Part shown: piece after piece, positions 6,721 through 12,906 of the stretch
How positions within the stretch are numbered: the first letter of the stretch is position 1
How the letters are laid out: the number at the start of each line of letters is the position of its first letter
Source of the DNA: Tannerellaceae bacterium
Lineage (GTDB): Bacteria > Bacteroidota > Bacteroidia > Bacteroidales > Tannerellaceae
Assembly: GCA_031273385.1 (NCBI GenBank)
Contig: JAISRY010000207.1
Span: 1-12,906 of the forward strand
Direction of reading: 5' to 3'
DNA: 12,906 nt
Notes under the pieces: model-generated
What the model was told of the DNA's origin: nothing
The model's database searches: none
What the model saw: only the letters and a program-made list of their open reading frames with translations
Translations under genes and position numbers: made by a program

Positions 6721-8049
6721 TTATAGTACTTTACTCTTTACCTCCCCGTCGGAAAAACGGGTGGTCAGTTCATCGCCGGAAGAGATCATGCCGGCGCGTT
6801 TGACGATCTTGCCCTCTTTCAGGGTCAGGCTGTAGCCGCGTTTCAGGATATACTCCGGGGAGGCCATCTGGATATACTGCCCGGTGAGGCGGATAAAGTT
6901 CTTCCCCTCGGTCAGCCTGGTGGCTACGGACTGCGCCAACCGGTTGTGCAGCAGTGCGAGGGCGTTGCCGCTCTTGGCGAGGCTGCTCCCGGTGATCACC
7001 GGCAGGCGGCCGGCCAGGTAGCGCAACTGCGAACGGTTGCGCTCCAGATGGTTCGCGATGGTGGGGGAGAGGCGGGCGCTCAACAGCTGCAGGCCGTTCT
7101 TCTCTTTCAGCACAGCCGTCGTCGCCAGAAAGGTGATCTTCCCCTGTATCTCCGCCAGTTCGCCGGCTACGGCATCCATCCGTCCGGTGAGGAACTCGGC
7201 CACCGCCGTAGGGGTCTTCATCCGGGTATGGGCAACAAGGTCGAGGATCGTATCGTCCCGCTCATGCCCGATTCCGGTAATGATGGGGAGCGGAAACTGG
7301 GCGCAGTTGGCGGCCAGCGGGTAGGAATCGAAACTGTTCAGGTCGGACGTGGCGCCGCCTCCCCGTATGATAACGACCACATCGAAGAGGCCGGTATAGC
7401 GGTTGATCCTGTCCAGCGCCATGATGATCGAGCTTTCGGTCTTCTCTCCCTGCATGACGGCGGGGAAAAGCTTCGGGTAGAAAGGATAGCGGGAGGCGTT
7501 GCCGGCCAGCTGGTCAAGGAAATCCTCATAACCGGCGGCCGTCGGCGAGGTGATGATGGCAATCCGTTGGGGGAGGGTGGGAAAGGGAAGCTCCCTGTTC
7601 AGGGTAAATACGCCATCCTCTTTCAGCTTCCGGATGATCTCCATCCGCTTTCTCAGCCTGTCACCCAGCGTATAGGCCGGGTCGATATCCAGCACGGTCA
7701 GGCTGAAACCGTACAGTTCGTGAAAGTCGACAGACACCTTTACCAATACGTTCAGGCCGGAGGTAAACGGCTGTCCGGTCTCCCGCTCGAAATAGGGCTT
7801 CAATCCCCGGAACGTTTTCGCCCATATCGAAGCGCGCGCTTTGGCGATCAGCTGTCCGCTCGTCCCGCTCTTTTCGATGAACTCCAGGTAGCAGTGCCCC
7901 GATGAGGCGTTGGTACGGACGTCGCTCGTCTCCGCCCTCACCCAGCAGGTGTCGGGAAAGGAACGGTTGATAACGCCTTTTATACGGTTGTTCAGCTCCA
8001 GCAAAGAGAGCGCTTTTATCTGTTGCGGGTCATTTGGAGGTTGAGTCAT
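6721..8049 (-). CDS. xseA: Exodeoxyribonuclease VII large subunit
   Basis: XseA carries the nuclease activity of the single-strand-specific exonuclease VII. From the ATG at 8049 the protein has 442 residues: an N-terminal OB-fold DNA-binding domain (about 10-122, LSLLELNNRIKGVI and the segment around WVRAETSD), a catalytic domain with LPQRIAIITSPTAAGYEDF (about 159-177), RGGGATSDLNSFDSYPLA (229-246) and GIGHERDDTILDLVAHTRMK (259-278), then a helical coiled-coil stretch and the conserved end ILKRGYSLTLKEGKIV. An upstream in-frame start at 8082 would add 11 residues (MSIKLYRKKEE) and lengthen the overlap with the preceding protease gene from 20 to 53 bp. I prefer 8049. Confidence 0.95.
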   Translation of the reverse strand: MTQPPNDPQQIKALSLLELNNRIKGVINRSFPDTCWVRAETSDVRTNASSGHCYLEFIEKSGTSGQLIAKARASIWAKTFRGLKPYFERETGQPFTSGLNVLVKVSVDFHELYGFSLTVLDIDPAYTLGDRLRKRMEIIRKLKEDGVFTLNRELPFPTLPQRIAIITSPTAAGYEDFLDQLAGNASRYPFYPKLFPAVMQGEKTESSIIMALDRINRYTGLFDVVVIIRGGGATSDLNSFDSYPLAANCAQFPLPIITGIGHERDDTILDLVAHTRMKTPTAVAEFLTGRMDAVAGELAEIQGKITFLATTAVLKEKNGLQLLSARLSPTIANHLERNRSQLRYLAGRLPVITGSSLAKSGNALALLHNRLAQSVATRLTEGKNFIRLTGQYIQMASPEYILKRGYSLTLKEGKIVKRAGMISSGDELTTRFSDGEVKSKVL

Positions 8050-9421
8050 TTCTTCTTTCTTCCTGTAAAGCTTTATAGACATCAGGTATGCCGTATCCCA
8101 GTTCGATATCCGGCGTCCGGTATTGGGATGAGGCCTCCTGCAATAGTTTGATTACTTCGAGGTTGCTTAACCACGGGAGCGCCTGCCAGAGGCAAACGCC
8201 AAGCCCCGCCAATATCGGCGTGGCGAAAGAGGTGCCGTTCGCAGACTGGATATTCCCCGAACTGTCGATGATCGTACAGCCCGAGCCGAGGGCGACGACA
8301 TCCGGTTTTACACGCGCATCGGCCGTAAAGCCGACCGAGCTGAAACTGCTCTTGCTGTGCTCGTTCGTCACGGCGCCGACCGTCACCACGTTCGGCGCAT
8401 CGGCCGGTATCGTGATCTTCTCCCAATTCCCGGCGCCCTCGTTTCCGGCGCTGCTAAAGACAAGGATCCCCTTGTCCGCCGCCTTTGCCGCCGCACGGCT
8501 GATCAGGGAGGTCTTCCCGTCCAATTGCGACTGGTCGTAATTCAGTTCGCCGGCGTCGAAAAAGAAGTAGCCCAGCGACGAGGTGATCACCTTGACGCCC
8601 ACGCTGTCGGCAAACTCCACGGCTGCCGTCCAGTAATCCTCTTCAATAGGGTATTCCGAACGCTCGTCTTCGCTCTTTATCAACCAATACGACGCCTCGG
8701 GAGCCGTACCGATCATCATCCCCGGCAGGTTGGCCGCCAGGCAGGACAGCACCTTTGTCCCGTGGTCGCTGCTCCTGAACACATTTTCGTGGGGAGAAAC
8801 CACGTTGCGCGTACCGGCGATCCGGATCGACTCGAAAGCCGTTATCCGGTCTACATTCTTGAAGCCGGCGTCAATCACCGCCACCTCGATCCCCTTTCCG
8901 CGATAGCCCGCTTCATGGAGCTTGATGCCGTTCAGCATCTCGATCTGTTTTTGTGCATAGCCATAAGGCTCGGCCAATGGGTCATTCCTTGGAGACAGCG
9001 CCGTATCGCCGGTAGGGGCATCTTCCGGCAGCTGCTTTTCCCCCCGCCATACCCACTTGACGGAATCGACCATCGGGAGGCCTTTCAGCCTATCCACGAC
9101 CAGGCTGTCTTCACTGATCACGACGACCGTGGAAAACCATTTGCTTTTCACGACCGGGCAACCGCCCACCTCCGCCAACGCCTCCAGGTAGGAGTCGGCG
9201 ATCGGCAGATCCGTCTCGTCGACAAAGATACCCTCCCGCGTCCGGCGGTCGATAGCCGCTGCGGACAGGTAGGCCTCCGGCTCGTCGAGCGTATAGCCCG
9301 AATGTCCCTTGTCTTTCAGGTAGACGCGAAAGCAATAGTCTGTCCGGGCTGAAAGGCCGGAAACGATACATATAAAAATAAGGAGAAACCAATGGCGCGT
9401 ACACATCATCTTTACCTGCAT
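8030..9421 (-). CDS. Secreted S8 family (subtilisin-like) serine peptidase
   Basis: A protein of 463 residues with a signal peptide (hydrophobic core WFLLIFICIVSGLSA at about 11-25). An N-terminal region of about 110 residues (DYCFRVYLKDKGHSGYTLDE...) is common in Bacteroidota members and probably acts as a prodomain. The catalytic domain has Asp184 (VAVIDAGF), His220 (SDHGTKVLS), the oxyanion Asn327 (SAGNEG) and Ser398 (NGTSFATP). The triad is complete, so activity is expected in the periplasm or outside. There is no obvious C-terminal type IX sorting domain. Starts at 9409 or 9406 are also possible; an AGGTAAAG lies just before 9409. The gene follows the Lrp-type gene by 12 bp and overlaps xseA, so it is probably co-transcribed with both. 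Its functional link to DNA repair is not evident. Confidence 0.92.
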   Translation of the reverse strand: MQVKMMCTRHWFLLIFICIVSGLSARTDYCFRVYLKDKGHSGYTLDEPEAYLSAAAIDRRTREGIFVDETDLPIADSYLEALAEVGGCPVVKSKWFSTVVVISEDSLVVDRLKGLPMVDSVKWVWRGEKQLPEDAPTGDTALSPRNDPLAEPYGYAQKQIEMLNGIKLHEAGYRGKGIEVAVIDAGFKNVDRITAFESIRIAGTRNVVSPHENVFRSSDHGTKVLSCLAANLPGMMIGTAPEASYWLIKSEDERSEYPIEEDYWTAAVEFADSVGVKVITSSLGYFFFDAGELNYDQSQLDGKTSLISRAAAKAADKGILVFSSAGNEGAGNWEKITIPADAPNVVTVGAVTNEHSKSSFSSVGFTADARVKPDVVALGSGCTIIDSSGNIQSANGTSFATPILAGLGVCLWQALPWLSNLEVIKLLQEASSQYRTPDIELGYGIPDVYKALQEERRNDSTSK

Positions 9422-9433
9422 TCCGATACGTTT

Positions 9434-9904
9434 TTAGAGCTCTTCGGGATGAAACACCGGTATTTGACGTTTCACGCTCTGCCTTAAAGAGACTAAGGTC
9501 TCGGTAGCCGTTACGCCCGGTATCTCCTGAATGGTGGTATTCAGCAGTTCCATTAAATGTTCATTGTCACGTGCATGCAGTTTGACCAGCATGGTATAGG
9601 GGCCGGTCGTGAAATGACATTCGACGACTTCCGGTATTTTCTCAAATTCAGGCACGACATTCTTATACATCGAGCCCCTCTCCAGTTTTACGCCGATATA
9701 GGTACAGGTATTGTAGCCCAAGTATTTCGGGTCGACACGATAACCCGAACCGAGAATGACGCGCATATCAATCATCCGCTGAACCCGCTGGTGGATAGCG
9801 GCGCGCGAGACATTACATTCTTCGGCGACCTCTTTGAAAGGGACACGGGCGTTCTTTGAAATGATATTCAATATTTGCCTGTCTAACTTGTCTATTTTTT
9901 CCAT
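9434..9904 (-). CDS. Lrp/AsnC family transcriptional regulator
   Basis: A 156-residue protein starting MEKIDKLDRQILNIISKNAR. It has an N-terminal winged HTH (about 3-50, with FKEVAEECNVSRAAIHQRVQRM as the two helices) and a C-terminal RAM/effector-binding domain (about 60-145, containing VVECHFTTGPYTMLVKLHARD and IPGVTATETLVSLRQ). Family members are octameric or dimeric DNA-wrapping regulators that respond to amino acids. The effector cannot be read from the sequence. A TTG three codons upstream (9913) is in frame, but the ATG at 9904 gives the normal family start. It is the first gene of the minus-strand block and may regulate its own operon or act globally. Confidence 0.95.
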   Translation of the reverse strand: MEKIDKLDRQILNIISKNARVPFKEVAEECNVSRAAIHQRVQRMIDMRVILGSGYRVDPKYLGYNTCTYIGVKLERGSMYKNVVPEFEKIPEVVECHFTTGPYTMLVKLHARDNEHLMELLNTTIQEIPGVTATETLVSLRQSVKRQIPVFHPEEL

Positions 9905-9943
9905 TTCAAGCAACTTTATTATTATATGTTAGATATTAACTAT

Positions 9944-9951
9944 CAAAAGTA
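9944..9951 (-). promoter_or_regulatory. Candidate -7 box for the Lrp-S8-xseAB-ispD-recG block
   Basis: The minus-strand reading is TACTTTTG, an exact match to TAnnTTTG, about 40 nt before the ATG at 9904 in an A/T-rich region. No clear -33 TTG is seen. The same octamer precedes the FKBP pair at 11414-11421. Confidence 0.5.
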
Positions 9952-10004
9952 TGGAAATATTTTGATTCCCGTATCATATTGAAAGAATAAATGCATAAAT
10001 AAAT

Positions 10005-10046
10005 AAAAAAAGCGAGCAAAAGCTGCTAAAAAGCATGATTTTGCTC
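10005..10046 (-). terminator. Intrinsic terminator after the FKBP gene pair
   Basis: On the minus strand GAGCAAAA (10039-10046) pairs perfectly with TTTTGCTC (10014-10021). The loop can itself form a short GCT/AGC helix, and the hairpin is followed by GC and then TTTTTTATTTATTTA. It lies about 30 bp after the stop of the FKBP lipoprotein gene, which supports separating that unit from the Lrp unit. Confidence 0.75.
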
Positions 10047-10076
10047 ACTTTCGTCTGTTGTTTAGGTAAAAGGGGG

Positions 10077-10781
10077 TTACTTCACGATCTCAAGCAATTC
10101 CACTTCAAATACCAATGTGCTGTTGGGTTTGATATCCCCGCCTGCGCCACGTTCGCCATAAGCCAGGTCGGAGGGGATCCAGAACGTATACTTGGAGCCT
10201 ACGGGCATGATTTGCAGCCCCTCTGTCCAACCCTTGATCACTGCGGTAACGCCAAATTCAGCCGGCTCGCCGCGGTCGAGGGAGCTGTCAAACTTCGTCC
10301 CGTTAAGGAGCGTACCCGTATAGTGTACCTTTACTTTGTCTTCCGCTTTCGGCTTTTCTCCCGTCCCCTCGGTAATCACCTTGTACTGCAAGCCGCTTTC
10401 GGTCGTGATCACGCCGTCTTTCGTCTTGTTCTCGGCCAGGAATTTCTCCCCTTCGGCTTTTGTCTTTTCGTTTTCTTTGGTCTGTGCCTGTGTGAAATAG
10501 GTCTGGAGATACATCTGTGCCTGTTCGGGGGTCATCTTCATGGATGCGGTGTCGTTCTTCATGGCGATTTCCAGCCCGGCCAATAACAGATCCACGTCGA
10601 CGGGCGCGCCCGGCAGGTTTTTGATATAATCCCGCATACCGCCGCCATTGGCAATACCAAAGGCATAGCTTGCGCTGTCTACGTCGGTTTTTAACTTCAC
10701 GCTTTTCTTCGAGTTGCACGATGTTGCAGAAAGGCCTACGGCCATGATCACTGCGGCTACTAATACGCTAATCTTCTTCAT
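10077..10781 (-). CDS. FKBP-type peptidyl-prolyl cis-trans isomerase, predicted lipoprotein
   Basis: A protein of 234 residues with an N-terminal signal sequence and a lipobox-like end (GLSATSC, Cys22), suggesting a lipid-anchored periplasmic or envelope protein. Residues about 35-125 form the helical FKBP_N dimerisation region ([15 protein letters not shown] ... [13 protein letters not shown]). Residues about 145-234 are the FKBP domain ([63 protein letters not shown]), with the usual aromatic and Asp/Tyr active-site residues. Architecture matches FkpA/Mip-type envelope chaperones. Its start lies 15 bp after the stop of a paralogous FKBP gene, so the two probably form an operon that ends at the terminator near 10005-10046. 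Confidence 0.93.
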   Translation of the reverse strand: MKKISVLVAAVIMAVGLSATSCNSKKSVKLKTDVDSASYAFGIANGGGMRDYIKNLPGAPVDVDLLLAGLEIAMKNDTASMKMTPEQAQMYLQTYFTQAQTKENEKTKAEGEKFLAENKTKDGVITTESGLQYKVITEGTGEKPKAEDKVKVHYTGTLLNGTKFDSSLDRGEPAEFGVTAVIKGWTEGLQIMPVGSKYTFWIPSDLAYGERGAGGDIKPNSTLVFEVELLEIVK

Positions 10782-10796
10782 TTTCTTATTTATTAA

Positions 10797-11384
10797 TTAA
10801 TTTACTATATCCAATAATTCGACATCGAATATCAATGTGCTGTTCGGCTCGATCGTTTCGCCCGCGCCACGCTCGCCATACGCCAGGTGGGAGGGGATAA
10901 ACAGCCGCCACTTGGCGCCCGCCTCCATCAGCTGCAGGGCCTCTACCCAGCCGGGGATCACCTGGCTCACGCCGAACACGGCCGGCTCGCCTCGCTGGAC
11001 GGAGCTGTCGAACGTCGTCCCATCGATCAGCGTGCCCGTATAGTGGCATTTCACCTGGTCGCCGGCAGACGGTTTCGCCCCTGTCCCCTTTTTCAACACC
11101 TCGTATTGCAGCCCGCTCGGCAACGTCGTCACGCCGGCCTTATGCCGGTTGATCCGGAGAAATTCCTCGCCGGCCTCTTTATTGATCGCCAATTTTTCTT
11201 TTTGTAACGCCCGGAAATAGTCGTTAAGCGTCCGCTTGGCTTCATCATAACTGATCGCCGTTTCAGCTTCCGCCAATACATCCTCTATTCCTTTCACAAA
11301 ATCTTCCATCTGAAGAGTACGAATACCCGAACTCCGGAAGTTATTCCCGATGCTCAACCCCAACGCATAACTAATTTGATCCAT
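10797..11384 (-). CDS. FKBP-type peptidyl-prolyl cis-trans isomerase, cytosolic
   Basis: A protein of 195 residues without a signal peptide, starting MDQISYALGLSIGNNF, the FKBP_N dimerisation region of FklB/FKBP22-like enzymes. The FKBP domain (about 105-195) includes [50 protein letters not shown] and NSTLIFDVELLDI. It should catalyse cis-trans isomerisation of Xaa-Pro bonds in the cytosol. Its catalytic domain closely resembles that of the downstream lipoprotein ([31 protein letters not shown] all shared), consistent with tandem duplication followed by divergence in localisation. Confidence 0.93.
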   Translation of the reverse strand: MDQISYALGLSIGNNFRSSGIRTLQMEDFVKGIEDVLAEAETAISYDEAKRTLNDYFRALQKEKLAINKEAGEEFLRINRHKAGVTTLPSGLQYEVLKKGTGAKPSAGDQVKCHYTGTLIDGTTFDSSVQRGEPAVFGVSQVIPGWVEALQLMEAGAKWRLFIPSHLAYGERGAGETIEPNSTLIFDVELLDIVN

Positions 11385-11413
11385 TTATCCTCTATAATCA
11401 TTTTAATGAGGTA

Positions 11414-11421
11414 CAAAAGTA
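11414..11421 (-). promoter_or_regulatory. Candidate -7 box for the FKBP pair
   Basis: The minus-strand reading TACTTTTG matches TAnnTTTG exactly. The implied transcription start near 11407 leaves a leader of about 22 nt to the ATG at 11384. No convincing -33 TTG is visible at 19-23 bp. Confidence 0.55.
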
Positions 11422-11515
11422 ATCTTTTTTCATTATATGGACTTAAAAAGGCAATACTTTTTATCTTATTTGCATAAACTTGCGCCAAAAGGGTATGCAA
11501 TAGGATGAAAATAGG

Positions 11516-11523
11516 TACATTTA
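11516..11523 (+). promoter_or_regulatory. Candidate -7 box for the esterase gene
   Basis: TACATTTA has one mismatch to TAnnTTTG. A start near 11530 would leave about 20 nt to the ATG at 11550 and only about 8 nt to the ATG at 11538, which favours the later start. No clear -33 element is seen. Confidence 0.35.
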
Positions 11524-11549
11524 GCCGCTGTTTATAAATGATCGACAAA

Positions 11550-12425
11550 ATGAAAAAACAACTATCCTATCTCATCCTGATGCTTTGTACGGCATCCATC
11601 GTGCCGGCGCAAGAGAGCGGGCGGGTCTTTGAAACGTGTACCCTAAAGAGCGAAATCCTCGGCATGGAGCGCCGTTATGCCATCTATCTACCTGCCGGTT
11701 ATGACGAAACCGACCGCAGTTACCCCGTCCTGTACCTCCTCCACGGTTCGGGCGACAACCATACCGGATGGGTGCAGTTCGGCCAGGTTCAGCACATCGC
11801 AGACAAGGCGATCCAAGAGGGGAAAGCCGCCCCCATGCTGATCGTCATGCCCGACGCCGACACCGGAAAGAAAGGCTATTTCAATGATATACAGGGGACG
11901 TTCAACTACGAAGACTTCTTCTTTAAGGAGCTGATCCCCCATATCGAAAAGACCTACAGGGTGCGCGGCGAAAGGCGTTACCGGGCGGTATCGGGACTGT
12001 CGATGGGAGGCGGGGGCGCTATTTTCTATGCCTTGCACCACCCCGAACTGTTTGCCGCCGCCGCGCCACTGAGCGCCGCCGCCGGCAGGTGGACGATCGA
12101 CCAGGCAAAAGCCGGCCTTAAAGAGGCGCAGGTGAAAATCAGCGAAAAACAGCTCGAAGCCTATTTCAACCGCCACAACATCGAAAGCCTCCTCTCCGCC
12201 GCCTCCCCCGAAGAGCTGAAGCGTATCCGAAGCATACGCTGGTATATCAGTTGTGGCGACGAAGACTTCCTCTACGAGGGAAACAGCCTGATGCACATCA
12301 CGTTCCGCGCAAACGATATCCCCCACGAATACCGCGTCAAAGACGGCGCCCACACCTGGACATATTGGCGCATGGAACTCCCCATAGTCCTGGAATTTAT
12401 CTCCAAATCATTCACCCAATACTGA
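11550..12425 (+). CDS. Secreted alpha/beta-hydrolase, esterase D / CE1-like family
   Basis: A protein of 291 residues from the ATG at 11550, starting MKKQLSYLILMLCTASIVPA (signal peptide, cleavage likely near PAQ). The mature part is an alpha/beta-hydrolase of the putative esterase family (PF00756 type). It contains YAIYLPAGYD and YPVLYLLHGSGDN (oxyanion region), the nucleophile elbow GLSMGG (Ser151), an acid candidate in ISCGDEDF (Asp237 or Asp239), and the catalytic His268 in DGAHTW. Relatives include feruloyl/acetyl-xylan esterases and S-formylglutathione hydrolase. Because it is exported and this is a Bacteroidales-like genome, a role in de-esterifying plant polysaccharide or other carbohydrate esters is plausible. 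There is no SusC/D or glycosidase neighbour to support a specific substrate. An in-frame ATG at 11538 would add four residues. Confidence 0.9.
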   Translation: MKKQLSYLILMLCTASIVPAQESGRVFETCTLKSEILGMERRYAIYLPAGYDETDRSYPVLYLLHGSGDNHTGWVQFGQVQHIADKAIQEGKAAPMLIVMPDADTGKKGYFNDIQGTFNYEDFFFKELIPHIEKTYRVRGERRYRAVSGLSMGGGGAIFYALHHPELFAAAAPLSAAAGRWTIDQAKAGLKEAQVKISEKQLEAYFNRHNIESLLSAASPEELKRIRSIRWYISCGDEDFLYEGNSLMHITFRANDIPHEYRVKDGAHTWTYWRMELPIVLEFISKSFTQY

Positions 12426-12435
12426 ACCGCCCCAT

Positions 12436-12486
12436 TACGAAACAATTACGAATTACGAATTACGAATTACGCGCTGGGGGCATTTC
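12436..12486. repeat. Left copy of a direct repeat, with ATTACGA heptamers
   Basis: The repeat begins TACGAAACAATTACGAAT (12436-12453), identical over 18 bp to 12691-12708. Here it continues as ATTACGA units in tandem (period 7, nearly four units from about 12445 to 12470), then GCGCTGGGGGCATTTC. The end resembles GCGGGGTGCATTTC of the right copy. It lies 10 bp after the esterase stop. Confidence 0.75.
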
Positions 12487-12495
12487 TTTAATGCC
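12479..12495. other. Short hairpin between convergent genes
   Basis: GGCATT (12479-12484) pairs with AATGCC (12490-12495) around TCTTT. The site lies between the esterase gene and the convergent small ORF. It could act as a terminator in either direction, but no U-tract follows on either strand, so this is weak. It overlaps the end of the left direct repeat. Confidence 0.3.
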
Positions 12496-12514
12496 TTGCC
12501 CCTGCTCTCTTCCC

Positions 12515-12664
12515 TTATTTCCCTGGAGAACGTTTGTTGTCAAAATATTTTTTGAGCTCTTCAAAATTCATATCCCGCGTCTCCTCGTTTATCTGCCTGC
12601 GCACCTTGCGCATATATTCGACGGCTTTAAAGCCTTTGATGGCTACTGTTTCGCTTTTTTTCAT
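12515..12664 (-). CDS. Small hypothetical protein, antitoxin-like
   Basis: A 49-residue frame from the ATG at 12664, starting MKKSETVAIKGFKAVEYMRK and continuing with VRRQINEETRDMNFEELKKYF. An in-frame start at 12700 would add 12 residues but lies upstream of the promoter box, so I reject it. The segment R-x-x-R-x-x-I-x-x-E-T-x-x-M-x-x-E-E-x-x-x-Y-F resembles many short proteins (40-80 residues) that I recall being encoded just upstream of small toxin genes (PIN or RelE type), where they may act as antitoxins. This is inference from pattern memory, not a domain match. No toxin-like gene follows: downstream on the same strand are the repeat and the esterase. It is preceded by a good -7 box, so it may be expressed. 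It could also be a remnant of a larger module. Confidence 0.55.
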   Translation of the reverse strand: MKKSETVAIKGFKAVEYMRKVRRQINEETRDMNFEELKKYFDNKRSPGK

Positions 12665-12684
12665 ATTACAATTATTATACCAAA

Positions 12685-12692
12685 CAAAGATA
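12685..12692 (-). promoter_or_regulatory. Candidate -7 box for the small antitoxin-like gene
   Basis: The minus-strand reading TATCTTTG is an exact match to TAnnTTTG, with an implied leader of about 14 nt to the ATG at 12664. A TTTTCG about 18 bp upstream could serve as a poor -33 element. The first bases of the right direct repeat overlap this box. Confidence 0.5.
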
Positions 12693-12734
12693 CGAAACAA
12701 TTACGAATCACGAAAACCGTGCGGGGTGCATTTC
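12691..12734. repeat. Right copy of the direct repeat
   Basis: TACGAAACAATTACGAAT (12691-12708) is identical to 12436-12453. It is followed by CACGAAAACCGT and GCGGGGTGCATTTC, a diverged counterpart of the end of the left copy. This copy lacks the extra ATTACGA heptamers. Together the copies bracket the small ORF and its promoter. Confidence 0.7.
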
Positions 12735-12795
12735 CATTGTCGCAAGTATAGAGAATGAGCAAAAGTCCCGCAGGGCAGGTTTGTAAAAAAGGGAA

Positions 12796-12906
12796 ATGAC
12801 GACGATAGCAATCCCGTTAGGGGACCGAGCGGGAGAACGTCATGTCGACCGAGCGCAGCGAGTGGAGACACCTCAGATCGAAAGGGCAGGCGGGTGCGAT
12901 CTGAGG
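12796..12906. other. Non-coding element with nested inverted repeats, at the window edge
   Basis: ATGACG (12796-12801) pairs with CGTCAT (12838-12843), enclosing TCCCG (12812-12816) paired with CGGGA (12830-12834). A direct repeat GACCGAGCG occurs at 12823-12831 and 12847-12855. At the edge, CCTCAGATCG (12871-12880) pairs perfectly with CGATCTGAGG (12897-12906) around a 16-nt G-rich loop. I see no open frame of interest. The phrase GACCGAGCGCAGCGAGTGGA (12847-12866) resembles interspersed intergenic repeats I recall from Bacteroidota genomes. A structured RNA or a terminator region of a gene beyond the edge are alternatives. Confidence 0.55.

Noticed and set aside
6946..7905. A 319-codon plus-strand frame inside xseA
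   Set aside because: It is antisense to a clear xseA, with no start-site context and no recognisable domain.
8357..9352. A 331-codon plus-strand frame inside the S8 protease gene
   Set aside because: It is antisense to a gene with a complete catalytic triad, and its Arg/His/Gly-rich composition is typical of a shadow frame.
11688..12353. A 221-codon minus-strand frame inside the esterase gene
   Set aside because: It is a shadow of the esterase, whose signal peptide and Ser-Asp-His motifs are intact on the plus strand.
12871..12906. The perfect hairpin at the right edge as an intrinsic terminator
   Set aside because: The stem reaches the last base of the window, so no U-tract can be seen on the right. 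On the left side, read on the minus strand, the hairpin is followed by TGTCTCCACTCG, not a T-run.

Overview
The window looks like chromosomal housekeeping DNA from a member of the order Bacteroidales (phylum Bacteroidota). The evidence is several upstream boxes of the Bacteroidota type TAnnTTTG, the protein families present (an S8 peptidase next to exonuclease VII genes, an FKBP lipoprotein, an M23/LysM peptidase, a LYS1-type dehydrogenase), and weak Shine-Dalgarno sequences. The coding DNA is rather GC-rich for the order. That might suggest a Tannerella-like or related lineage, but this is a guess and not shown by the sequence.

Layout. Positions 1-603 (minus) hold the N-terminal 201 codons of a saccharopine dehydrogenase/carboxynorspermidine synthase family protein, running off the left edge. 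A small solitary HicB-like protein follows (675-869, minus). Positions 870-1319 are non-coding and rich in repeats: an A/G-rich arm facing a C/T-rich arm (976-1080), then five copies of a 15-bp element in both orientations (1094-1193). pdxB (1320-2432, plus) is next, and its last bases overlap the end of the convergent M23/LysM peptidase gene (2427-3611, minus).

Positions 3709-9904 are a compact minus-strand block, read right to left: Lrp/AsnC regulator, S8 subtilisin-like protease, xseA, xseB, ispD, recG. Genes are spaced by 22 bp or less or overlap, so they are probably one or two transcription units. The block combines DNA repair (exonuclease VII, RecG), isoprenoid synthesis (IspD) and a secreted protease. 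Upstream of it is a tandem pair of FKBP-type prolyl isomerase genes (10077-11384, minus), one cytosolic and one a predicted lipoprotein, ending in a good intrinsic terminator. A secreted esterase-family hydrolase (11550-12425, plus) diverges from the FKBP pair.

The right end (12426-12906) holds a 49-codon ORF that resembles small antitoxin-like proteins. It is flanked by direct copies of a repeat containing an 18-bp identical core and bordered on one side by ATTACGA heptamers. Beyond it is a highly structured, apparently non-coding element with nested inverted repeats and a perfect 10-bp hairpin stem at the very edge.

I see no prophage, transposase, CRISPR array, tRNA, rRNA or defence island, and no convincing new multi-gene system. 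The points most worth a second look are the two intergenic repeat regions, the solitary HicB, and the repeat-flanked small ORF.
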